From: Hypericum androsaemum
Taxonomy: Eukaryota; Streptophyta; Magnoliopsida; Malpighiales; Hypericaceae
Assembly: GCA_963995505.1 (NCBI GenBank)
Contig: OZ023184.1
Span: 3,596,001 to 3,660,000, forward strand
Direction of reading: 5' to 3'
DNA length: 64,000 bases
Shown here: positions 11,265 through 19,365 of the stretch, piece by piece
Layout of the letters: each line of letters opens with the position of its first letter
Position numbering within the stretch: position 1 is the stretch's first letter
Translations under genes and position numbers: made by a program
Notes under the pieces: generated by a model
The model's input: the letters and a program-made list of their open reading frames with translations, nothing else
Database searches by the model: none
Told to the model about the DNA's origin: nothing

Positions 11265-11985
11265 ATTTTTTTTGCCATTAAATACATATACATCAATTGA
11301 TATGATCGTATTCAAATGTTATACTTGGTTCAAATATTTTTGTTACAGCAAGATGGTGATTACAAAAACTATATGAAAATGATTCAAAAGATGAATGATA
11401 ATATAAAAAATTAAAAGAAAACAAACATAGTTTAAAGTAGTATCTTAAAATATTTTTTAAATTTATAAAATATGTAAAAATATATGTATTTATTTAAAAA
11501 TATCATTTTATCGAAGATTTGTAATCGAAATTTATCACTTAAATTTTCTGAAAAATTTATCTTGATAGAAATATTATTAAATTATAATAATGCTCTTGAG
11601 ATTGAAATATTTTATGAGTTCGAAAAAATTATCAATATGTTAAGTAACACTTTATAGTTTATCCAATAAAATAATAAGGTCATGCATTCTCTACTAGAGT
11701 CATGCCACAAGTGGGACTTGCATGGCAACATTCTACTAGATTCACTCAAGAATTTCTCGATTGTGACGCCACCGCATATGTTAACTGTAAAATCGTTGTA
11801 ACGAAAAGTGCAACCGTACAAGTTAGTGCTGCACAATAATATAGAACAATATCCAAAGATATAGGTGATTGGTAAGTTCAAAATAAACAAATTAGTATTT
11901 CTAAAAATTTGAACAGAATTTCATAAGAGGATAAAGGATGTGATGTTATCGGATGTGACGTGATGACATCACATCCGTTATCTAT
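11265..11985. repeat. repeat block A, copy A1'
   Basis: Second, more diverged copy of block A within duplication copy 1, with the same landmarks as 6925-7740, ending in TCTATATAAATTA. It is not interrupted by the MULE. Confidence 0.65.
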
Positions 11986-12417
11986 ATAAATTATGTAATT
12001 GTGTTTCGTTATTCTCGACTAACACAAATAAGTCTCTCTCTCACAAATATAAAACATTTTAGAGAGAAAATTTTGCTCTAAATATAGTTGAACAATACTA
12101 GACTCTAAATATCAAATATTAAAAAAACACATCTCTCCTGGAACTCATCCAGAAATCAACACCTCGCAATTTTTAGAAACGATGTATGTATTTTAAGTGA
12201 ACACGACATATTTAGTTAACGCATTGTCATGGACAAATTTAGAGTGAAATCATTTTTGTTATATTAGACATCGAACACGTGACATTTAGATCAAACTCTC
12301 GTTGATTGGCGATGTTTATACCTATCTCAAACCTACATAAACTAGTGCCAATTAATTAATGCGACGTGGTATACACCCCAGTTGCGACATCGAGGCCGAT
12401 CCACGCTAATTTGATCA
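11986..12417. other. duplicated block D, copy 1, no gene recognised
   Basis: Corresponds to 24300-24670. Conserved phrases include ACACATCTCTC, CATCCAGAAATCAACACCTC, GTTAACGCATTGTCATG and GTGCCAATTAATTAATGCGA. No coding potential seen. Confidence 0.55.
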
Positions 12418-13069
12418 TCTCTATAAAAAAGTAGTTCTTTAGTGTTACACTTGGAAATGTCAAAACTACCCTTAAACATTAAAATTTTAAATTTAATTTC
12501 AAACTCCAAAACTCAAATCATAAATCCCAAACCCAAAATCCTCAATCTCGAACCCCGAACCTCGGTACCTCCGAACTCGGACCCCCGCCCCGGGACCATG
12601 GACCTGAGCCGCGGACCCCCGGACCGTCGACCCCGAACCTCCGGACCACAGACCCCGGAACCCCGGACCACCTAGGCCCCTGGAGCACAGACCTCGGACC
12701 GCCGACTGCGGACCCCCGGATCATCTAGACCTACGTATCTCGGACCACCGGATCCCCAAACCGCCGGACCTCCGACCACCACCGGACTGCCGAACCATCG
12801 AACCACGGCACTCCGGACCCCGGATCACGAACTCCCGACCCCGGACCATCGGACCTCTGACCCGAACCCCTGGACCACTGGACCGCTAGACCCCAAACCC
12901 GGACCCCCTGCCTCCGGACCTCCCCGACCATGGACCCCGATTTCCGGAAGCCCGACTCCGTACCCTGTTCTTTTTTTATTTTTGTACAGCTTAAAAAAAA
13001 TCATTGAACGATATATTTTATGAATTTAGAAACAGAACAGCTCTTGCATCGCGCGTGCATATTTACTAG
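12418..13069 (+). mobile_element. short non-autonomous Helitron
   Basis: It starts TCTCTATAA and ends CTAG, preceded about 8 bases earlier by the short palindrome TGCATCGCGCGTGCA (13045-13059), and sits between a host A (12417) and T (13070). These are the structural rules of Helitrons, which leave no target duplication. Copy 2 lacks the 652 bp at the equivalent site (24676-24700), though the exact empty site there is blurred by a short duplication. There is no Rep/helicase gene. Most of the interior is a GC-rich minisatellite. Confidence 0.7.
12545..12965. repeat. GC-rich degenerate minisatellite, CCGGACC-type unit
   Basis: Some 400 bp built from variants of CCGGACC, CCCGAACC and CCCGGACC, with open frames on both strands that are a by-product of the repeat. 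It lies inside the Helitron and is absent from copy 2. Confidence 0.8.
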
Positions 13070-13070
13070 T

Positions 13071-13243
13071 CTCAATAATAAAAAAACCCACAAGAAAAAT
13101 TTGTGAAGAAGGCAGCTCATCTTCATGCGTTAGGGTATGTGTCCAATGGACAAAGTCCTAAGCCCTTACGTGGTGAGGACTCCACCGTACTTCGGCGACA
13201 ACGGTGGGATGCCATTTTTAATTAAAAGCCCTTGTTTACTTTG
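13071..13243. other. duplicated block E, copy 1
   Basis: Corresponds to 24700-24860 (GAAGGCAGCTCATCTTCATG, GGACAAAGTCCT, GTGAGGACTCCACCGTACTT). It contains an ACGTGG core. No gene. Confidence 0.5.
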
Positions 13244-13859
13244 AGATTTAGTTGAGTGGGGATTTAAAAAAATTTATCTTCAAGTAGGAACTACACATTC
13301 AAACAAATATTATGTTGAGAATCCTATATTGGTTAAAACACGAGTGGGGGCAAGTTTATAAGTGTGGAAAATTCACCAACCCATTGCCTTAAAGTTTTAG
13401 GTTAGATATAAAGATTTTAACATGGTATCAGAGCGGGTTGATCCCGTGCACATTGTTGAACTCGCACGACCTCCATTTCTCGCACGTTGTTGAAGTTAAA
13501 GCCTGTGCCGCACTTTGGTGAAGTCAAAGCCAGTGAAATCTTCGACCCGAGGTGGGTCTCGTTTGAGGGGACGTGTTGAGAATCCCACATCGGTTAAAAC
13601 ACGAGTGGGGGCAAGTTTATAAGTGTGGAAAATCCACCAACCCATGGCCTTAAGGTTTTGGGTTGGATGTGAAGATTCTAACATATCACTTCATAGGCAA
13701 ACCAATATCACTACACATACAAACCAATATCACGGCAAACTAATATTATTATACATGCAAACCAATATTCAATATCACTACACATACAAGTTAATATCAC
13801 TTTAGTCCTCACGGATGAGAATTAGCCTCGTCTCTACCAAATTCGCCCCGTTTATTTTG
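13234..13859. mobile_element. unclassified insertion with about 10-bp target duplication, carrying a TRIM
   Basis: GTTTACTTTG (13234-13243) and GTTTATTTTG (13850-13859) flank 606 bp that are absent from copy 2, where TTTACTTTGGTATGCG is continuous near 24863. Removing the nested TRIM and its target duplication leaves about 230 bp, rich in repeats of the type ACAAACCAATATCACTACACAT. I could not find convincing terminal inverted repeats, so the class is open. Confidence 0.6.
13313..13683 (+). mobile_element. TRIM retrotransposon, complete
   Basis: Two 110-bp LTRs (13313-13422 and 13574-13683) start TGTTGAGAATCC and end TAACA. Directly after the first LTR lies TGGTATCAGAGC (13423-13434), complementary to the 3' end of initiator tRNA-Met. 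A polypurine stretch (TTTGAGGGGACG) precedes the second LTR. The target duplication is TATTA/TATCA. There is no coding sequence; at 371 bp it would need enzymes from another element. Confidence 0.9.
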
Positions 13860-14456
13860 GTATGCGTACACAGATTAAATCCAAGTGCATATAGAACAAA
13901 TTTTGAAAACGTACGAACGTTATCGTTTCACGTCTTTGTTTGATCAAACTAGGTACAGAAAAAGGTAGTGGCGCTGGTTGTGGCTACGGAGTTGTCATCT
14001 ATTTAATTTACTCCTCGCGTCCTTATCCCTCGGGGAACGGGGAAAAGTATTCGCTGCTCTGACCTCCAGCGTAAACTTGGGACGAATTACGAAGGCTTTA
14101 ATTTCTGGTTTTCTTCTTAATTACCTGGATCAAGGAGAAAGCTTTAAAATTTGTCATTAATTATGAAAACGCCGTACATAAAATAAATATGGATAAAAAT
14201 ATTTAAAGCAATCATCGTTGTCACAATTAATTTAGAAATTTTTTAAATTCAATTATACCAAGTTCTCGTGTGCATGTAATTGGATTAATAAGTTTCAGAG
14301 TGCTAATACAATAACTTTTGGTTTCTTTTAATTGGTTACACAGGTGCAATCTATTTTGCCAATAAAATGGTACTATTATACGATACAACAAAACTATACT
14401 TATTTTAATTAAGTAGTGGTGGGCAACGTCACTAAAAAACTTTTGTAGTTAGAGTA
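13860..14456. other. duplicated block F, copy 1, no gene recognised
   Basis: Corresponds to 24865-25530 and is one of the better conserved blocks. A short frame (13978-14160) has a counterpart at 25004-25225, but the similarity is no higher than that of the surrounding DNA and the ends differ, so I do not call a gene. Confidence 0.5.
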
Positions 14457-14461
14457 GCAAT

Positions 14462-15819
14462 TGTTGAAAAAACTTGAATGAAAATTCAATGCAAAGTTCA
14501 AAGTGGAAAGACCCAAAGTGGGAGGCCCAAAAGAGAAATAGAAAGTGCAATCCCACATTGAAAAGTGGCACCAACATTTCCTAGTTTATAAGGAGAAATT
14601 CTTTGTTAGCTAAGAAATAAGTTGACCACCTGGAAGGATACCCAACTCGGACTGCGGCGAGGATGGTGCTAGGCACGCGCACGTGCGTGTGCGCATGGCG
14701 CATTGGACGCAGGTCGCAATGGGCATTTTGTGACGCACTTGGCACGTGCGCATCGTCGCGAAGAGCCTTAAGTATTTTGCCCGAGTCCGGAGAGAGCTGC
14801 GTAGCTACCGAAGTGACGAGGGGCTGCGAGCGCCTTCCAGGATGGCCACCGAAGAGGCACGAAGGGCCGGAACGTCCTGGAGACTTCCAGACAGCCGAAG
14901 GGTTGCGAGATCCCTCGTGAAGGAGTGCCAGCATAGTCTGAGCGCACCTGGAAGGATCCAGAATACCACCGAAGGGCCACGAGCAGTACGCTGACAAAAA
15001 AAGTCAAGGATAAGCTTGCATTCGTTAAGCGGTAGCTTCCCGCCTCCTTCATTCCGTCTGCCCCCTTCGGTGAGAAGTTCCCTTCCCTTTTTAAAAATGC
15101 CGTCTTGCTTGGACTTTATGTTCATAATGATGTCATGCTTGCTTTTGGGCTATGGAAAAGGATCGGTTATTGTCCATGCCCTAGCCGTTGCTTCCGCAGT
15201 ATGCTTGCCCTGTTCAGAAACTGAAGCTCATTTTTTTCTGCCACTACACCAAACCCACGAACTTTCGCCCATTTTCTCATATACGAAGCGCCTTTTACTT
15301 TACGGGTTAACAGCCAGTGACGCGAAGAAAGACATTCATTGATGCATCGAATGTCCTATTCAGGATAAATAGTCTGTGCGAACTCCTTCTCTTTTCTAAA
15401 GCAAGGAAGGAAGCCAGGGGGTAGCACTAGGGCAAGTAACTTATTTCACTAGTCTCGCTGCTGGCCGAACGGACGCGCCCCTTCGGAGTGCCTGCCTCCC
15501 TCCCATCCAGCGCCTATAAATAGGTCCTTCCCCCCATCATTTGCACTCACCCCGAACACTCATTGCATAAGCATTCGTTAGCAATAGTCGTTCTTCTCTC
15601 TCCCTCTCTAAGAAAGTTCCGAGTATCCAAGGTTCACCCAAAGCTTCGAGACTCGTTGTGCTACGAACTCGGAAGCAGCCTAGTCGTTGTATCTTGGGGA
15701 CGATTGCCGCAGCCCGTGAGCACTGAATACGGGGCAATCTCGTCTTACGGAGAGAGAGTCTAACTCTTGTCTCGACTATTAAAGATCATAATCAAGTACA
15801 CCACCTCCGACAAACAACA
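14462..15819 (+). mobile_element. solo LTR, 1358 bp
   Basis: It starts TGTTG and ends CAACA, with target duplication GCAAT (14457-14461) and GCAAG (15820-15824). Copy 2 keeps the empty site TTAGCAAGTAGATCC near 25526. Inside are a promoter-like TATAAATAG near 15515 and a transcript-leader-like region with CTCTCCCTCTC and TACGGGGCAATCTCGTCTTA, shared with 9791-10728. No internal domain remains, so the element was lost by LTR-LTR recombination after it inserted. Confidence 0.85.
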
Positions 15820-15913
15820 GCAAGTAGATTCCGCAATGACAACTAAAAGGTCACCACCAAAGAATAAGGACAAATACAGTTACATAACGAGAGCTTACGA
15901 TTTCACGTACGTT

Positions 15914-15973
15914 AAATTTTGCATGGCACTTATATTGCTATGTACGCATAGTCATACGGTGCCATGCAAATTT
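15914..15973. other. hairpin-forming inverted repeat, copy 1
   Basis: GCATGGCAC pairs with GTGCCATGC, extended outward by A/T pairs; a nested inner stem is CTATG-TACG-CATAG. The same structure occurs at 25625-25684 in copy 2. The base differences between the copies keep pairing possible. Confidence 0.6.
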
Positions 15974-16036
15974 GTTCGTGTTGAGTTAAATAATAAATTA
16001 ACCAATTGTTGTTGTTAAAGCAGGGGACCAGTAACG

Positions 16037-16061
16037 CCGTGACTCGCCGTTTACGTCACGG
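16037..16061. other. short hairpin CCGTGAC...GTCACGG
   Basis: A perfect 7-bp inverted repeat with an 11-base spacer that contains TACGTCAC, a bZIP-type core. It is conserved at 25748-25772 in copy 2. Confidence 0.55.
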
Positions 16062-16087
16062 GGACTATAGACCCATAAAGAAACAGA

Positions 16088-16131
16088 AAGAGAAACGTAG
16101 ATTTTTTTTATTGAAAAGAGAAACGTGGATT
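16088..16131 (-). mobile_element. T-tract micro-insertion, older than the duplication
   Basis: AAGAGAAACGTAGATT (16088-16103) and AAGAGAAACGTGGATT (16116-16131) flank TTTTTTATTGAA. A similar arrangement exists in copy 2 (25798-25842), so the event came before the tandem duplication. Confidence 0.45.
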
Positions 16132-16165
16132 ATCCCAACTTTTTTTTAGGGAAATATCCCAACTT
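16131..16165 (-). mobile_element. T-tract micro-insertion, 13 bp, copy 1 only
   Basis: TATCCCAACTT occurs at 16131-16141 and 16155-16165 around TTTTTTAGGGAAA. Copy 2 has a single TATCCCAACTTAATC near 25840, the empty site. Confidence 0.65.
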
Positions 16166-16504
16166 AATCAAGTGGAGATAATTATTCTAATTCAGTATTT
16201 GAATTTTTTGAAATGCAAATTTCAATACTTGATAAAACAATTTTATAAATTTCAAAAAATTTATTCGATAAAAATTTAGATAGATTTTAATACTATATGG
16301 TATAAACAAAAATATTAATAATTACTTTCCTATACATGGAAACTTTAATACCCATCTTGGTCGCATTGCCCGACCCTAACGTTCGAGAGTTGGTAACTGA
16401 CGGAGTCAAAGACCAAGAACCTCGCATAAGATCCCAGCACGTGTGGAAATGTCGAAATTGCCAATGATAAAATCGTCATGATAAAAAGTGCAACCGTACA
16501 AGTT

Positions 16505-16551
16505 AGTGATTGCACATTATTTTTTTTGTGGTAAAGTGATTGCACATTATT
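16505..16551 (-). mobile_element. T-tract micro-insertion, 13 bp, copy 2 only
   Basis: AGTGATTGCACATTATT occurs at 16505-16521 and 16535-16551 (17 bp) around TTTTTTGTGGTAA. The equivalent site near 7648 in copy 1 has the sequence only once. Confidence 0.7.
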
Positions 16552-16820
16552 GTTGAAAAGTATCCACGCATAGGTGATTGGTAGGTCCAAAATAAATAAA
16601 TTAGTATTTCTAAAAGTTTAAACACATTTAATAAGAACAGAGCTGAATGATGGGACATCGCATCATTTGTCTATTTAAATTACACGACTCAACTTTTTTT
16701 TGGGTAATTAAACATATATTATTTCTCAACAGACGTCCCAAAAAAATTTATAACTAGATAATGACATCACAAAAAGAGCAAGATAATATTTATCAAAGTA
16801 GCATCTACAAGATAAATATT

Positions 16821-17345
16821 GTTCGTGTCCTTGCAGACCGGATTACTCCATTACCACCCCGACACAAGACCCTAGTTTCCTGGCAGCGTCCTATGGAAGG
16901 CTTCGTCAAGCTTAATACTGATGGAGCTTCGATGGGCAACCCGGGACCTGCCGGTGCTGGGGGTATCGTCCGTGACTCAGGTGGATTTTGGGTGTGCGGT
17001 TTTGCAAAAGACATTGGAAGCTGTACCTCCCTTGCTGCAGAGCTCTCGGCCTTAGTCCTGGGGCTAGAGCTGACCTGGGAGAGGGGTTTCCGGAGGGTAC
17101 ATATGGAGGTTGATTCGTCCATAGCTATTCTTTGCGTGGGACGAGATGTCGACTGTGCTCATCCTTTGGCGATGTTGATCTCGAGAGCGCAAGAGCTTCT
17201 GGAGAGAGATTGGGAGATTGATATTCATCACACTTGGCGGGAGGGCAACCGGTTGGCAGATGGCCTTTCCAAGCGTGCTTTGGAGATTTCCTTTGATTAT
17301 GTTATTTTTGATGCCCTTCCAGCTTCTGTATGGATGTGTACTTAG
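16821..17345 (+). pseudogene. LINE ORF2 C-terminal RNase H domain (RVT_3 type)
   Basis: The frame reads VKLNTDGAS, GAGGIVRDSGG, AAELSALVLGLEL, HMEVDSS and HHTWREGNRLADGLSK. These supply the four acidic active-site positions of RNase H1-like domains (Asp of TDGA, Glu of AELSA, Asp of EVDS, Asp of NRLADGL). The frame is intact to its stop and opens upstream into the host LINE, but endonuclease and reverse transcriptase are absent because of 5' truncation. It is a remnant of a mobile element and not a host RNase H gene. Confidence 0.85.
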
Positions 17346-17686
17346 AGGGTCTGTAGGGAGTTAGCCTCCCACGTTGTACTCGTTTGTCTAGAGCTCCTAA
17401 TGGCGCGGAGCCAAGGGGGGATTCTCCTTTCTGAGTTGTATCTTCTAGTGATGGTCCAATGCCAGGTTTTGTGATATACCAAACGTCAAAGGGATAATTT
17501 TTTCCCCGAGGTACTATTTCCCTGTCACAGCTTTTTTTCACTAGGTTTTCTCATGATAGAGTTTTGACGAGGCCGGCGGTCGCAACCTCACAAGAGGTTG
17601 AGAAGGGGCCTTGCACTTAGTAGGATGTGATTGGCCATTTCGTGTATATACCTAGGGTTTTTGCCTCTCATCTTCCACAAAAAAAT
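16821..17686 (+). mobile_element. 5'-truncated LINE nested in the - strand LINE
   Basis: AGATAAATATT at 16810-16820 and 17687-17697 is an 11-bp target duplication. The element ends in TCTTCCACAAAAAAA. It contains the RNase H end of ORF2 and a 3' UTR of about 340 bp. Confidence 0.8.
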
Positions 17687-19155
17687 AGATAAATATTATC
17701 TAATTCTCTAGGATAAAAATTACCAAGAAGAAAACACAACAACATAGTTCCAAAAATACCAAAGCAAGACAACACCATGCCTACTGCAACGAGTACTGCA
17801 ACCAAACAGAGGCCAAAAAAATCTCACAGAATCAAGGAGGATCAAAGGGCCAGGAAAGCATCGAACAACAAGCTGCAAGTTTTATCTCGTGAAGGATATG
17901 CGAAGTATCCCCCTCCCATAAAAAGTCCATAGCTATTGCAAGATGTCTCGAAGCACCTCGTCTTGTACCTCCATACCATCGATGATCGATCCAAGGCCAA
18001 GCACCGAGGATGAGCTCACCGGCGAGTTAACTTTTAATTTTCACAGCGGAAGCTTCATGAGGGTAGCAACTTTTTTCGAGGACTTCTAAATACGACAATT
18101 GGACCTAGTCGATCGGCTAAAATAGAAAGCACGTGTTTGCCCTCTCGAGGACAGGGTGAGGTTATGGCACGACAATCGAAGCCCCATCATCCATTTTAGA
18201 GAGAAGTCGTGCAGACAAATCATCCACAAATTCATTAGTACGCATCAAAAGAGTCTTTGTGACGTCCATAGGTGAGTCAAGCAGTAGTGCGTCCGAAGAG
18301 GGCATTGCCACCCCAACAGAGCGACCATCGATAATAGAAGGTGACAAGCAAATAGCATGAAGCGGTTGATCAACCGCAGAGGTAACAATAAGTTGTTGCC
18401 CTCCACACGCAAAAGTAGCATCAGGATGTTGCGTATTGACCTCCAAGTCAGAAGCATGAGGCAACACACAAGAACCAATCGCTTCAGCAACAAACTCAGA
18501 GGAGGGCAAAACCACTTTAGCAGCTAGAGACTGCGAAAGAGTAGGTAAACCAGCAGAGAAGGGCTACCAAATGGCCATAAAAAATTGATTGACAAAGGAC
18601 ACACAACATCCCCAACAGCAGCATCATCGAGCACCCCATCGATCGACGAAAATACCAAACTATCAGAATCTAGGGGCAACTTGAGGCATCCATCAGCCAG
18701 CATCACCATGGCCGGAGAGAGATATGCGACAGCCATAGCAGGAGATATCATAACCTCCAAGGCAGGATCCAAATTTGAAATCACAACAAGAGAGGTCAGG
18801 AGATACAGATTACAGTATGAACCTGCAACAACCAGGTCCTCAGGAAACCTATCAGACCTAGCAGAATCAACACAAACAGATGCCTAAGTCGAGGCGGGTA
18901 GCTCCGCAGTCTCAATAAAAAAAATCCTCCACTCGTATATCGAAAGCCTCATCACCAATTTTCAAACTGATTTTCTTACCAACCCGATCCATGAAAGTCG
19001 ATGAGATGAGAACGAACGCAGCATCGAGATGTTTCCTACTCAAAGTGTCCTCGTGAACCAACATGACCTCACCTAAGGAGGAAGCCAACAGTTCGATAAG
19101 AGGGGCTGACCAAACCTGAAGAGGGATCCCGCAGATTTGGAGCCAGAGTCTCCTC

Positions 19156-19365
19156 CTCAACTTTCTTATAAGGAAAATGACCTAGAATACTTTTATTATA
19201 ATAGAAAGTAGTGGTACAATTCGAGTCAAAACATTGATAAAAATAAATATAGGTAATATTTCATAGTTTACTCGTACATTATCAAGCTGTATAATAGATA
19301 GATTGCTCATCTTTAACCAAACATCAGCTCATAGAACTAAATTTATCTCTGTACAGGAAATATAA
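19156..19365. other. duplicated block B, copy 2, left part
   Basis: Matches 8706-8925 and continues at 22151 after the LARD-like insertion. No gene. Confidence 0.55.

Larger units (their letters stand above)
7607..16460 (+). repeat. tandem duplication, copy 1
   Basis: Matches 16463-26146 collinearly along its length once insertions are set aside. Blocks seen in both copies include AATAGAAAGTAGTGG (8760/19200), GGTGGTCCAAGCGACCAAAT (10745/23088), GCGACGTGGTATACACC (12361/24626), ACTCCTCGCGTCCTTATCC (14010/25049) and GCCGTGACTCGCCG (16035/25747). The left boundary is fixed by the junction at 16460-16463, where sequence equivalent to 26146 runs into sequence equivalent to 7607 with two or three filler bases. 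Insertions unique to this copy total about 4.5 kb, leaving an ancestral unit of about 4.36 kb. No gene was found in it. Confidence 0.85.
15825..16460. other. duplicated block G, copy 1
   Basis: Corresponds to 25540-26146. It contains two hairpin-forming segments (separate entries) and two T-tract micro-insertions. No protein gene seen. Confidence 0.5.
16697..19155 (-). mobile_element. LINE-like fragment with ORF1 remains, internally deleted
   Basis: Inserted into copy 2: block A2 stops near 16690 and block B resumes at 19155. The left end begins with a T run, as expected for the 3' tail of a - strand non-LTR element, and CTCAACTTT near 16688 and 19156 is a candidate target duplication, though about 15 host bases seem lost on the left. 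On the - strand the right part (19160-18912) encodes LWLQICGIPLQVWS and HEDTLSRKHLDAAFVLIS, typical of the DUF4283-type ORF1 of plant L1 elements. Frames farther on (18784-18162) are broken. ORF2 is missing. Another LINE is nested at 16821-17686. Confidence 0.6.

Noticed and set aside
12442..12931. Overlapping open frames on both strands in the GC-rich array
   Set aside because: They are by-products of the CCGGACC-type minisatellite; the products are Pro/Arg/Gly low complexity.
13978..14160. Short frame conserved in both duplication copies (also 25004-25225) as a small gene
   Set aside because: It is no better conserved than the surrounding non-coding blocks, its ends differ between copies and it has no family pattern.
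16761..19160. One LINE with twin-primed 5' inversion covering the RNase H part (+) and the ORF1 part (-)
   Set aside because: In twin priming the inverted part lies upstream of the A-tailed part, which is not the order here, and the inner fragment has its own 11-bp target duplication and tail.
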